From Pseudomonas sp. Irchel 3A7 (lineage in GTDB: Bacteria; Pseudomonadota; Gammaproteobacteria; Pseudomonadales; Pseudomonadaceae): 64,000 bases of DNA. Within the stretch, counting starts at the first letter, position 1. The number at the start of each line of letters is the position of its first letter. The translations under genes and the position numbers were made by a program. Positions 15,551-24,025 of this stretch are shown piece after piece. The DNA is taken from contig NZ_FYED01000011.1 of the NCBI RefSeq assembly GCF_900187565.1, positions 1 to 64,000 of the forward strand, given 5' to 3'. The notes under the pieces were generated by a model. It did no database searches, was not told where the DNA came from, and worked only from the letters and a program-made list of their open reading frames with translations.

Positions 15551-16738
15551 CTAAACCTGTTGTAGCGCGTTCTTGCGACTCGCCGCCGCCGTCACCGCAT
15601 AACCGATCAACGCCGCCAGTATCGAACCGGTCAGAATCCCCATCCGATCCATCCCGGCGTATTCGCTGGCGCCGGGTACGAAGGCCAGGGAGCCGACGAA
15701 CAGGCTCATAGTGAAGCCGATGCCACAGAGGATCGCCACGCCCAGCACCTGGCCCCAGTTGGCGCCTTGGGGCAGGGCGGCGATGCCGGATTTCACCGCC
15801 AGCCAGGTCAGGCCGAACACGCCGAGGGTTTTGCCCAGCAGCAGGCCGACCGCAATGCCCATTGGCACGTGATGGGTGAAGCTTTCGACGGTCACGCCGC
15901 TCAGGGACAGGCCGGCGTTGGCGAAGGCGAACAGCGGCAGGATGCCGTAGGCCACCCATGGATGCAGGGCGTGCTCCAGGGTCAGCAGTGGCGAGGGTTC
16001 GGCGTTTTTCGTGCGTAGCGGAATGCAGAAAGCCAGGGTCACACCGGCCAGTGTGGCGTGCACACCGCTCTTGAGTACACATACCCAGAGGATCAGGCCG
16101 ATGATCATGTACGGCCCAAGCTTGACCACACCGAACCGATTCATGCCGATCAGCGCCACGATGCAGGCCGCGGCCAGCGCCAGGGACAGGGTCGACAGCG
16201 CACCGGAATAGAAGATCGCAATGATGATGATTGCGCCGAGGTCGTCGATGATCGCCAGGGTCATCAGGAACAGCTTCAACGATACCGGAACCCGTTTGCC
16301 CAACAGCGCCAGCACGCCAAGGGCGAAAGCGATGTCTGTGGCAGTCGGGATCGCCCAGCCACTCAGGGCCGGCGGGTTGTCACGGTTGAGGAACCAGTAG
16401 ATCAGCGCCGGTACCACCATGCCACCGATGGCGGCCGCGCCGGGCAGGACGATTTGCGACGGCTTGGACAGTTGCCCGTCGAGGACTTCGCGCTTCACTT
16501 CCAGGCCGATCAGCAGGAAGAACAGGGCCATCAGGCCGTCGTTGATCCACAGCAGCAGCGGTTTGGCGATCTTCAGCGCACCGACCTGGGCCACCACGGG
16601 CGTATCCAGCAAACCGTTGTACAGCCACGACAGCGAGGAATTGTTGATGATCAAAGCCAGAATGGCTGCGGCGATCAACAGAAGACCGCTGGCAGCTTCC
16701 AACTGAAAGAAACGCGTGAAAGTGCTACGCAGAGGCAA
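15551..16738 (-). CDS. nhaA: Na+/H+ antiporter NhaA
   Basis: This 395-residue inner-membrane antiporter exchanges cytoplasmic Na+ for periplasmic H+. The ion-binding aspartates are visible in AIPTATDIAFALG and TLAIIDDLGAI (equivalents of E. coli Asp133, Asp163 and Asp164). Around twelve transmembrane helices are predicted. The start is a TTG at 16738; GGAGAG lies about five bases upstream, which decides the start. The region upstream (16739-16976) is unusually AT-rich near 16798-16835 and probably contains the promoters of both nhaA and the divergent PLP-enzyme gene. Confidence 0.96.
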   Translation of the reverse strand: MPLRSTFTRFFQLEAASGLLLIAAAILALIINNSSLSWLYNGLLDTPVVAQVGALKIAKPLLLWINDGLMALFFLLIGLEVKREVLDGQLSKPSQIVLPGAAAIGGMVVPALIYWFLNRDNPPALSGWAIPTATDIAFALGVLALLGKRVPVSLKLFLMTLAIIDDLGAIIIIAIFYSGALSTLSLALAAACIVALIGMNRFGVVKLGPYMIIGLILWVCVLKSGVHATLAGVTLAFCIPLRTKNAEPSPLLTLEHALHPWVAYGILPLFAFANAGLSLSGVTVESFTHHVPMGIAVGLLLGKTLGVFGLTWLAVKSGIAALPQGANWGQVLGVAILCGIGFTMSLFVGSLAFVPGASEYAGMDRMGILTGSILAALIGYAVTAAASRKNALQQV

Positions 16739-16976
16739 AGTCGCTCTCCATTAATCGATTCAAAAGGTCGAACACCCTAACCCGTGCCCTTAGAAGTTAA
16801 AACAAAAGTTATATTCTTTTTTGTTATATGTCGTTACAAGCAGCCTTTCTCCAACGCAGCTGAGCCTAGCAGTTGCCAGGCGTATTGAACTTCAGCTGTA
16901 CCTGTGCGGGATGTAGGATTTTTCCTAAGCTTGGTGATTGAGCCAGACTCCTGCCCGAGCCAACGAGAAAACCAAC

Positions 16977-18071
16977 ATGAGCGACAACCGACAGTGGGCC
17001 CGCGAAGCCATCCGGATCATCGAAGCCGACTTCCAGCGCAGCGCCGACACCCACCTGATTCCTTTGCCGCTGCCGGGTTTTCCGGGCATCGAGTTGTATT
17101 TCAAGGACGAATCCAGCCATCCCACTGGCAGTCTCAAACACCGCCTGGCCCGGTCATTGTTTCTCTATGCGTTGTGTAACGGCTGGCTCAAGCCCGGCGC
17201 GCCGGTGATTGAAGCGTCCAGTGGCTCGACGGCGATTTCCGAGGCGTATTTCGCCCGTTTGCTGGGGGTGCCGTTCATTGCGGTGGTGCCGGCCAGCACG
17301 TCCAAAGAGAAGATCGCGCAGATTGCTTTCTACGGTGGCCAGACTCACCTGGTTGCCGATCCGACACAGATTTACGCGGAGTCCGAGCGCCTGGCGCGGG
17401 AACACGATGGGCATTTCATCGACCAGTTCACCTATGCCGAGCGCGCCACCGACTGGCGGGCGAACAACAACATTGCCGAATCGATCTTCCAGCAGATGCG
17501 TTTCGAAAAGCATCCGGAGCCGAGCTGGTTGATTTCCAGCCCCGGCACCGGCGGCACCACGGCCACCCTGGGGCGCTACGTGCGCTATCGCCAACATTGC
17601 ACGCGCGTGCTGTGTGCCGATGCCGAGCGTTCGGTGTTTTTCGATTACTACCTGACCGGCGATGCCAGCCTGCGCCTGGATCACGGTTCGCGAATCGAAG
17701 GCATTGGCCGGCCACGGGTGGAAGCGTCGTTCCTGCCCAGGGTGATCGACGCGATGGTCAAGGTGCCGGACGCGTTGTCACTGGCGGCCATGCATTACCT
17801 GGCCGAGCGGTTGGGCCGACATGTCGGCGGATCGAGCGGAACCAACCTGATCGGCGCACTGATGGCGGCGCAGCAAATGGCGGCAGCAGGGGAGACGGGG
17901 TCGATCGTGGCGATTTTGTGCGACAGCGGCGAACGCTATGCCACGACTTACTACGACCAGAAATGGCTCAAGGCCGAGGGGTATGAGTTGAGCGGGTTGA
18001 TGGCAGTGGTAGCGGCGAGCGTCGAACAGGGCGTGGCGCTGCCGGCCAGCGTGTTGCGCGCCAATATCTGA
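16977..18071 (+). CDS. PLP-dependent cysteine synthase-family enzyme (possible cysteine desulfhydrase)
   Basis: This 364-residue fold-type II PLP enzyme has Lys54 in TGSLKHR as the Schiff-base lysine. Residues 81-86 (SSGSTA) form the substrate-carboxylate loop, and SPGTGGTTA the phosphate-binding loop. It differs from CysK/CysM by its N-terminus and by the long C-terminal part after GGSSGTNL. The closest group I recall is the Cds1-type cysteine desulfhydrases, which release H2S from cysteine; this is family-level inference. The ATG at 16977 is chosen because the conserved region begins there. The Shine-Dalgarno is weak (CGAGAA). The gene stands alone, divergent from nhaA. Confidence 0.8.
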   Translation: MSDNRQWAREAIRIIEADFQRSADTHLIPLPLPGFPGIELYFKDESSHPTGSLKHRLARSLFLYALCNGWLKPGAPVIEASSGSTAISEAYFARLLGVPFIAVVPASTSKEKIAQIAFYGGQTHLVADPTQIYAESERLAREHDGHFIDQFTYAERATDWRANNNIAESIFQQMRFEKHPEPSWLISSPGTGGTTATLGRYVRYRQHCTRVLCADAERSVFFDYYLTGDASLRLDHGSRIEGIGRPRVEASFLPRVIDAMVKVPDALSLAAMHYLAERLGRHVGGSSGTNLIGALMAAQQMAAAGETGSIVAILCDSGERYATTYYDQKWLKAEGYELSGLMAVVAASVEQGVALPASVLRANI

Positions 18072-18087
18072 GAACGCTGAAGAACCA

Positions 18088-18180
18088 TTGTGGGAGCGAG
18101 CCTGCTCGCGAAGACGGAGTGTCATTCAACGCCGATGTTGACTGATCCTCCGATTTCGCGAGCAAGCCCGCTCCCACAGG
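18088..18180. repeat. REP pair
   Basis: Two inverted canonical REPs (about 18088-18113 and 18154-18180) lie between the convergent PLP-enzyme and flavoprotein genes. Confidence 0.9.
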
Positions 18181-18189
18181 GGATTTGTA

Positions 18190-19803
18190 TCAGGCCTCGA
18201 TGCCGAGAATGTCTCGGGCAACTGCTTCCGCAATCCGAATCCCATCCACACCCGCCGACAGAATCCCCCCCGCATAACCCGCGCCTTCACCGGCCGGGAA
18301 CAAGCCCTTCACGTTCAGGCTCTGCATCGACTCGTTACGGGTGATCCGCAGTGGCGACGAGGTGCGGGTCTCGATTCCGGTCAAGACCGCGTCGTGCAAC
18401 GAGTAACCGCGAATCTGCTTCTCGAATGCCGGCAAGGCTTCGCGAATGGCTTCGATGGCGAAGGCTGGCAGGGCCAGCGCCAAGTCACCCAAGGCAACGC
18501 CAGGTTTGTAGGACGGTTCAACGCTGCCCAGTTCGGTGGACGGCTTGCCCGCGATGAAGTCGCCGACCAGTTGCGCCGGTGCTTCGTAGTTGCTGCCGCC
18601 CAGCACGTAGGCGTGGGACTCCAGGCGTTCCTGCAGCTCGATACCGGCCAGCGGACCGCCCGGATAGTCGACTTCCGGGGTAATCCCGACGACGATCCCG
18701 GAGTTGGCGTTGCGCTCGTTACGCGAGTATTGGCTCATGCCGTTGGTGACCACGCGGTTCGGCTCGGAGGTCGCCGCCACCACGGTGCCGCCCGGGCACA
18801 TGCAGAAGCTGTAGACCGAGCGACCGTTTTTGGCGTGGTGTACCAGTTTGTAGTCGGCGGCGCCCAGTTTCGGGTGACCGGCGTATTTGCCCAGGCGCGC
18901 GCGGTCGATCAGCGACTGCGGGTGCTCGATACGGAAACCGACCGAGAACGGCTTGGCTTCCATGTACACGCCGCGGCCGTGGAGCATGCGGAACGTGTCC
19001 CGGGCGCTGTGGCCGAGGGCCAGGATCACGTGTTTCGAATGAATCTGCTCGCCGCCGTGGAGTTCGACGCCGACCAGTTGCCCGTCTTCGATCAGCACGT
19101 CGGTGACCCGCTGCTGAAAGCGCACTTCACCGCCGAGGGCGCGGATCTCTTCACGCATGTTTTCCACGACGCCGGTCAGACGGAACGTACCAATGTGCGG
19201 TTTGCTGACGTAGAGGATTTCTTCCGGCGCACCGGCCTTGACGAACTCGTGCAGGACTTTGCGGCCAAGGAATTTCGGGTCCTTGATCTGGCTGTAGAGC
19301 TTGCCGTCGGAGAACGTCCCCGCACCGCCTTCGCCGAACTGCACGTTGGATTCGGGGTTGAGTACGCTTTTGCGCCACAGGCCCCAGGTATCCTTGGTGC
19401 GCTGGCGAACATCGGGGCCGCGCTCGAGGATGATCGGCTTGAAGCCCATCTGCGCCAGCAGCAGCCCGGCGAAAATGCCGCAGGGTCCGAAGCCGACGAC
19501 GATCGGACGCGCGCTCAGGTCGGTCGGCGCCTGGCCAACCATTTTGTAGCTGACATCCGGTGCCACGTTGACGTTACGGTCATCGGCGAACTTGTGCAGC
19601 ACCGCAGCCTCATCGCGAACGTTGAGGTCGATGGTGTAGATGAAGCACAGCTCGGAGGATTTTTTGCGCGCATCGTAGCTGCGCTTGAACAAGGTGAAGT
19701 CGAGCAGATCATCGCTGGCGATGCCCAGGCGTTGCACGATGGCAGGGCGCAGGTCTTCATCGGGATGGTCGATCGGCAGCTTGAGTTCAGTGATTCGTAA
19801 CAT
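18190..19803 (-). CDS. FAD-dependent dehydrogenase (COG2509)
   Basis: This 537-residue flavoprotein has an N-terminal region of about 95 residues with a ferredoxin-like pattern. The FAD dinucleotide-binding fold follows (IVVGFGPCGIFAGLLLAQMG, from about residue 101). Further FAD signatures are FGEGGAGTFSDGKLYSQI and, near the C-terminus, GLFPAGEGAGYAGGILSAG. It belongs to the conserved COG2509 group related to geranylgeranyl-reductase-like and NAD(FAD)-utilising dehydrogenases. The substrate is not known. It is a single gene ending beside a REP pair; the region upstream is shared with nothing obvious. Confidence 0.88.
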   Translation of the reverse strand: MLRITELKLPIDHPDEDLRPAIVQRLGIASDDLLDFTLFKRSYDARKKSSELCFIYTIDLNVRDEAAVLHKFADDRNVNVAPDVSYKMVGQAPTDLSARPIVVGFGPCGIFAGLLLAQMGFKPIILERGPDVRQRTKDTWGLWRKSVLNPESNVQFGEGGAGTFSDGKLYSQIKDPKFLGRKVLHEFVKAGAPEEILYVSKPHIGTFRLTGVVENMREEIRALGGEVRFQQRVTDVLIEDGQLVGVELHGGEQIHSKHVILALGHSARDTFRMLHGRGVYMEAKPFSVGFRIEHPQSLIDRARLGKYAGHPKLGAADYKLVHHAKNGRSVYSFCMCPGGTVVAATSEPNRVVTNGMSQYSRNERNANSGIVVGITPEVDYPGGPLAGIELQERLESHAYVLGGSNYEAPAQLVGDFIAGKPSTELGSVEPSYKPGVALGDLALALPAFAIEAIREALPAFEKQIRGYSLHDAVLTGIETRTSSPLRITRNESMQSLNVKGLFPAGEGAGYAGGILSAGVDGIRIAEAVARDILGIEA

Positions 19804-19898
19804 GACGGGATCCGGTTCGCGGGGCGCACAACTGCGCCAGGGCGTTTGAAGGCGGCGATTATAAGCCGCAAAGACCGGGTCCCGTGAGGCTTAAACGA

Positions 19899-20564
19899 TC
19901 AGTCGTCGCGCGATCCGCCGAAATACCCGCAACCGCGTTGCACCTGGCCGTCGATCCGCAGCTCGGCACTCATGTGCAGGACGCTGCCGCTGCTGCTGTC
20001 GACGCAGCGTTGCGGCGCGACCCACAGTTCGATGTGTTGATTATTGGCTTCGGTACTGAGATTGAAGCGGCCATCGCCCAGTTGCTCTTCGACGTAGGGG
20101 ACGGCCAAGGGTGGTTGGGCGACGCGGTCGATGATCATGCCTTTACCGCTGACTCTCACACTCCACTCGGGCTCATGGCCAGTCGCGCGCAGGATCAGCT
20201 TTTTGAAGTCGGGATCGTCACAGGCGTGACCTGTCTGCTCGATGCGATACAGCTGTTCAATGTCGAGTTGACCGTCGCCGGAACCGGCAACGATCCGCCC
20301 ACGCACATCGGCAAACAACTTGCCCTGGGCATCGGCCAGGCTCGCGGCCTGTTGCAGGACACTGGTGCCGCCCGTGTCGTTGACGGCATAACGACGTTGC
20401 TCGCCGCAGGGCTGGAACAACAGTTTGCCGTCGGCGGCGCTCAACTGGCCTTGCATGCGGGTCTGGCCCACGTGAGAGGCGCTTTCACGCGAGCCGTCGA
20501 GCAACTGACAGGCTGCGAACAAGGGGAGCAGGGCAACAAGGACTAAGGAACGGGCAACATGCAT
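19899..20564 (-). CDS. COG3650-type lipoprotein
   Basis: This 221-residue protein has a lipoprotein signal peptide with lipobox FAAC. The mature part contains two similar beta-rich modules. One includes KLLFQPCGEQRRYAVND. The other includes GHEPEWSVRVSGKGM and ends with VQRGCGYFG, the COG3650 pattern. The ATG at 20564 is chosen over the longer frame because the signal peptide starts there. It should be anchored to a membrane and face the periplasm. Function is unknown. It stands alone between the flavoprotein and SDR genes. Confidence 0.78.
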   Translation of the reverse strand: MHVARSLVLVALLPLFAACQLLDGSRESASHVGQTRMQGQLSAADGKLLFQPCGEQRRYAVNDTGGTSVLQQAASLADAQGKLFADVRGRIVAGSGDGQLDIEQLYRIEQTGHACDDPDFKKLILRATGHEPEWSVRVSGKGMIIDRVAQPPLAVPYVEEQLGDGRFNLSTEANNQHIELWVAPQRCVDSSSGSVLHMSAELRIDGQVQRGCGYFGGSRDD

Positions 20565-20642
20565 CTTGGGGTCTCCTGACAAGTGCCGCCACGTTACTCA
20601 GCCTGATCCTCCATCACAACCCTGGCGATGGGTATCAATCAC

Positions 20643-20746
20643 CCTGTAGGAGCGAGCTTGCTCGCGAAAAACATGAAGGCGCCGCGTTCATTCAGATAGT
20701 CCTCGCCATCGTTAACGCCCATCGCGAGCAAGCTCGCTCCTACAGG
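20643..20746. repeat. REP pair (GTAGGAGCGAGCTTGCTCGC type)
   Basis: Two inverted copies (20644-20668 and 20722-20746) of the TAGGAGCGAGCTTGCTCGCG variant lie between the COG3650 lipoprotein and the SDR gene. Confidence 0.9.
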
Positions 20747-20758
20747 GAGGGTGTTGTG

Positions 20759-21358
20759 TTAGCCGACGTGAAAGGTCTGGCCGGTCAGCAAGCCTTCGAC
20801 ACTCTTGGCGTAGGCCAATGCCACATCCGCCGCAGGAACCGGTTTAAAGCCGCGGAAGTACGGGGCGTATTTACCCATGGCTTCGACCAGCACGTTCGGG
20901 CTGATCGAGTTGACCCGCAGGCCGCGTGGCAGTTCGATGGCGGCGGCACGGACGAAGCTGTCCAGCGCGCCGTTGACCAGCGCTGCCGAGGCACCACTGC
21001 GGATCGGGTCGTGGCTGAGCACACCGGTGGTGAAGGTGAACGACGCGCCGTCATTGGCAAACTCGCGGCCGATCAGCAACAGATTGACCTGGCCCATCAG
21101 CTTGTCTTTCAGGCCCAGGGCAAAACTCTCTTCGGTCATCTCATCCAACGGGGCGAAGGTCACGTTGCCGGCGGCGCTGATCAACGCGTCGAACTTGCCG
21201 GTTTGCTCGAACAGTTTGCGAATCGAGGCGCTGTCGCTGATGTCCACCTGAAAGTCGCCGCTGTTGCGGTTGATGCGTACGATTTCGTGGCGTTGAGACA
21301 GTTCCTTGTCGATGGCCGAACCAATGGTGCCGCCTGCGCCGATCAAAAGAATTTTCAT
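20759..21358 (-). CDS. Atypical short-chain dehydrogenase lacking the Tyr/Lys active site (Lin1944-like)
   Basis: This 199-residue Rossmann protein has the SDR dinucleotide loop GAGGTIGSAI (7-16) and ISAAGN for the NNAG motif. In the segment that normally reads Y-x-x-x-K, the sequence is SGASAALVNGALDSF, so the Tyr is Ala and the Lys is Asn. This matches the Lin1944-like SDR subgroup, known for missing active-site residues and having no defined function. The ATG at 21358 precedes the cofactor loop directly. The gene is divergent from a LysR regulator 105 bases away, which suggests it is that regulator's target. Confidence 0.85.
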   Translation of the reverse strand: MKILLIGAGGTIGSAIDKELSQRHEIVRINRNSGDFQVDISDSASIRKLFEQTGKFDALISAAGNVTFAPLDEMTEESFALGLKDKLMGQVNLLLIGREFANDGASFTFTTGVLSHDPIRSGASAALVNGALDSFVRAAAIELPRGLRVNSISPNVLVEAMGKYAPYFRGFKPVPAADVALAYAKSVEGLLTGQTFHVG

Positions 21359-21463
21359 GTTGCCGTTCCTCCACTGGATTGAATGTGGCTTCAGTTTAGG
21401 GTGGTTTTTTCTGCTGATAAGCGCGCTAATAGGCAACCTTTGGTTTTCAAATGGAAACAATCC

Positions 21464-22372
21464 ATGAGTGAAATGGATGATCTGGCGGCGTTCGCCGTAT
21501 TGGTCGAAGCGGGCAGTTTTACCTTGGCCGCCCAGCAGCTCGGTTGCAGCAAGGGGCAGCTGTCCAAGCGTATCAGCCAACTGGAAACGCAATTTGCCGT
21601 GGTGTTGTTGCAACGCACCACACGACGCCTGAGCCTGACGGCAGCCGGTGCGGCGTTGTTGCCACAAGCCCAGGCGCTTGTACTACAAGTGGAAAGGGCG
21701 CGTCAGGCCCTGGCGCGATTGAAGGACGATATGGCCGGTCCGGTCCGTATGACAGTTCCGGTGTCGCTGGGAGAAACCTTCTTTGATGGCCTGCTGCTGG
21801 AATTCTCGGCCAAGTACCCCGAGGTGCAGATCGAACTGGAGCTCAACAACAGTTACCGCGAACTGGCGCGCGACGGCTTCGATCTGGCGATCCGCTCTGA
21901 CGTGGCCAATGACCAGCGACTGGTGGCGCGTCCGCTGCTGGCCTGGCACGAGATGACCTGCGCGAGCCCGGCCTATCTGGAGCAATACGGTGAACCGCAG
22001 ACACCCCAAGCGTTGGCCGAACACCGATGCCTGCTCAACAGTCATTACAGCGGTCGAGAGGAGTGGCTGTATCACCAGCAACACGAACTGCTGCGGGTAC
22101 GGGTCTCCGGGCCGTTCGCCAGCAACCATTACAACCTGCTGAAGAAAGCTGCCCTGGCCGGCGCCGGTATTGCCCGTTTGCCGTCTTACCTGCTGCCGGC
22201 GGAATTGGCTGACGGACGTTTGCGCTGGCTGTTACGTGACTATCAGACCCGAAGCATGCCGATGTACCTGGTGCATCCGTATCAAGGCGGCTTGCCGAAA
22301 CGCACGCAGGTGCTGGCGGATTATTTGATGGGGTGGTTCAAGCGCAGTGGGGAAGCGCTGGATCGGCTATAA
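21464..22372 (+). CDS. LysR-family transcriptional regulator
   Basis: This 302-residue protein has an N-terminal winged helix-turn-helix (about 5-64: LAAFAVLVEAGSFTLAAQQL, then LSKRISQLETQF). A C-terminal LysR substrate-binding domain follows (from about 90, VRMTVPVSLGETFFDGLL), closest in pattern to the CrgA/aaeR-like subgroup. The ATG at 21464 starts MSEMDDLAAF, the usual beginning. Effector unknown. By the LysR rule it probably regulates the divergent SDR gene and itself from the shared gap. Confidence 0.9.
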   Translation: MSEMDDLAAFAVLVEAGSFTLAAQQLGCSKGQLSKRISQLETQFAVVLLQRTTRRLSLTAAGAALLPQAQALVLQVERARQALARLKDDMAGPVRMTVPVSLGETFFDGLLLEFSAKYPEVQIELELNNSYRELARDGFDLAIRSDVANDQRLVARPLLAWHEMTCASPAYLEQYGEPQTPQALAEHRCLLNSHYSGREEWLYHQQHELLRVRVSGPFASNHYNLLKKAALAGAGIARLPSYLLPAELADGRLRWLLRDYQTRSMPMYLVHPYQGGLPKRTQVLADYLMGWFKRSGEALDRL

Positions 22373-22387
22373 ACCGCAAGCGCACAT

Positions 22388-22482
22388 CCTGTGGGAGCGA
22401 GCCTGCTCGCGAATGGGGGCGTGTCAGATACATCAATGTTGAATGTCCCACCGCTTTCGCGAGCAGGCTCGCTCCCACAGGG
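22388..22482. repeat. REP pair
   Basis: Two inverted canonical REPs (about 22389-22413 and 22456-22481) lie between the convergent LysR gene and the bra operon. Confidence 0.9.
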
Positions 22483-22508
22483 GGGCAACGTCGCTGTTGA
22501 GATTGGCG

Positions 22509-22543
22509 CAAAAAAAACGGCCCGCGAAGGCCGTTTTTTTGTT
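22509..22543. terminator. Bidirectional terminator at the end of the bra operon
   Basis: ACGGCC and GGCCGT form a stem around CGCGAA, with A-run and T-run on the two sides (22511-22517 and 22534-22540). It can stop minus-strand transcription from braG and plus-strand transcription from the LysR gene. Confidence 0.85.
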
Positions 22544-22555
22544 TACCGCAAAGGC

Positions 22556-23257
22556 TCAGCCACCGAGGTAGGCGTCACGCACTTTCGGATCGGTCAGCAG
22601 CGCTTCACCGGTGCCGGTCATCACCACCCGGCCGTTTTCCAGCACGTAGGCACGGTCAGCGATTTTCAGCGCCTGGTTGGCGTTCTGCTCGACCAGGAAC
22701 ACCGTCACACCGTCCTTGCGCAGTTGTTCGATGATGTCGAAGATCTGCTGGATGATGATCGGAGCCAGGCCCAGCGACGGTTCGTCGAGCAGCAACAGCT
22801 TGGGCTTGCTCATCAGTGCACGGCCGATGGCGAGCATCTGCTGTTCGCCGCCGGACATGGTGCCGCCGCGCTGGTTGAAGCGCTCTTTCAGGCGAGGGAA
22901 AAGTCCGAGGACCTTGTCCATTTGTTCCTGATAGTCGCCCTTGGCCGTGAAGAAACCGCCCATGGACAGGTTCTCTTCCACGGTCAGGCGGGAAAACACC
23001 CGACGACCTTCCGGAACCACGGCGATGCTCTTGCGCATGATCTGCGAGGAGTCCTGGCCGACCAGTTCTTCACCCATGTAGCGGATGCTGCCGCTGTGGG
23101 CCCGAGGCGAACCGCACAGGGTCATCAGCAGCGTGGACTTGCCGGCACCGTTGGCGCCGATCAGGGTCACGATTTCGCCCTGGCGGACTTCGACGTTGAC
23201 GCTGTGCAGGGCCTGGATCTTGCCGTAGAAGGTGGAAACGTTTTCGAACTGCAGCAT
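22556..23257 (-). CDS. braG: Branched-chain amino acid ABC transporter ATPase LivF/BraG
   Basis: This 233-residue ATPase is one of two nucleotide-binding subunits of the high-affinity leucine/isoleucine/valine importer. Walker A is GANGAGKST, the signature TMSGGEQQMLAIGRAL, and Walker B LLLLDEPSLGL. The LivF-type C-terminus (VLENGRVVMTG, DAYLGG) is present. It is last in the operon. Its ATG follows the braF stop directly (TAAATG), so translation is coupled. The order matches P. aeruginosa braCDEFG. Confidence 0.97.
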   Translation of the reverse strand: MLQFENVSTFYGKIQALHSVNVEVRQGEIVTLIGANGAGKSTLLMTLCGSPRAHSGSIRYMGEELVGQDSSQIMRKSIAVVPEGRRVFSRLTVEENLSMGGFFTAKGDYQEQMDKVLGLFPRLKERFNQRGGTMSGGEQQMLAIGRALMSKPKLLLLDEPSLGLAPIIIQQIFDIIEQLRKDGVTVFLVEQNANQALKIADRAYVLENGRVVMTGTGEALLTDPKVRDAYLGG

Positions 23258-24025
23258 TTACGCTTCCCCCAGGTAGGCTTTGATCACTTCAGGATTGTCG
23301 CGGATCTCATCCGGCGTACCGTTGGCCAGAGGCGTGCCCTGGTTGATCACGACGATATGGTCGGAAATGCTCATGACCAGTTTCATGTCGTGTTCGATCA
23401 GCAGCACGGTGACATTGTGCTCTTCACGCAACACGCTGATCAGCGCCTTCAGATCTTCGGTTTCCTTCGGGTTCAGGCCGGCGGCCGGTTCGTCGAGCAT
23501 CAGGATCCGCGGACGGGTCATCATGCAGCGGGCGATTTCCAGGCGACGTTGCTGACCGTAGGCCAGGGTGCCGGCCGGACGGTTGGCGAATTCACGCAGG
23601 TTGACCTTGTCCAGCCAGTACTCGGCATATTCCATGGCCTCGCGCTCGCTTCTGCGGAACGACGGGGTCTTGAACAGGCCGGACAGGAAGTTGGTGTTCA
23701 GGTGACGATGCTGGGCGATCAAGAGGTTCTCGACCGCGGTCATGTCCTTGAACAGCCGCACGTTCTGGAAGGTACGCACCACGCCTTTGAGAGCGATCTT
23801 GTGGCCCGGCAGGCCTTCGATCTGCTCGCCGTCCAGCAGGATGCTGCCGCCGCTCGGCTTGTAGAAGCCGGTCAGGCAGTTGAACACGGTGGTCTTGCCG
23901 GCGCCGTTGGGGCCGATCAGTGCAACCACTTGTTTCTCTTTCACGCTCAAGGCAACGCCGTTGACCGCCAGCAAGCCGCCGAAGCGCATGCTCAGGTTTT
24001 CTACTTTAAGGATCTCGCGGCTCAT
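23258..24025 (-). CDS. braF: Branched-chain amino acid ABC transporter ATPase LivG/BraF
   Basis: This 255-residue ATPase pairs with BraG. Walker A is GPNGAGKTT and Walker B LMLDEPAAGL. The family insert (QHRHLNTNFLSGLFKTPSFR) and C-terminal AYLGEA are typical of LivG. The C-loop reads TLAYGQQRRLEIARC, the usual LivG variant of LSGGQ. Its start overlaps the braE stop by four bases. It acts at the cytoplasmic face of the inner membrane. Confidence 0.97.
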   Translation of the reverse strand: MSREILKVENLSMRFGGLLAVNGVALSVKEKQVVALIGPNGAGKTTVFNCLTGFYKPSGGSILLDGEQIEGLPGHKIALKGVVRTFQNVRLFKDMTAVENLLIAQHRHLNTNFLSGLFKTPSFRRSEREAMEYAEYWLDKVNLREFANRPAGTLAYGQQRRLEIARCMMTRPRILMLDEPAAGLNPKETEDLKALISVLREEHNVTVLLIEHDMKLVMSISDHIVVINQGTPLANGTPDEIRDNPEVIKAYLGEA

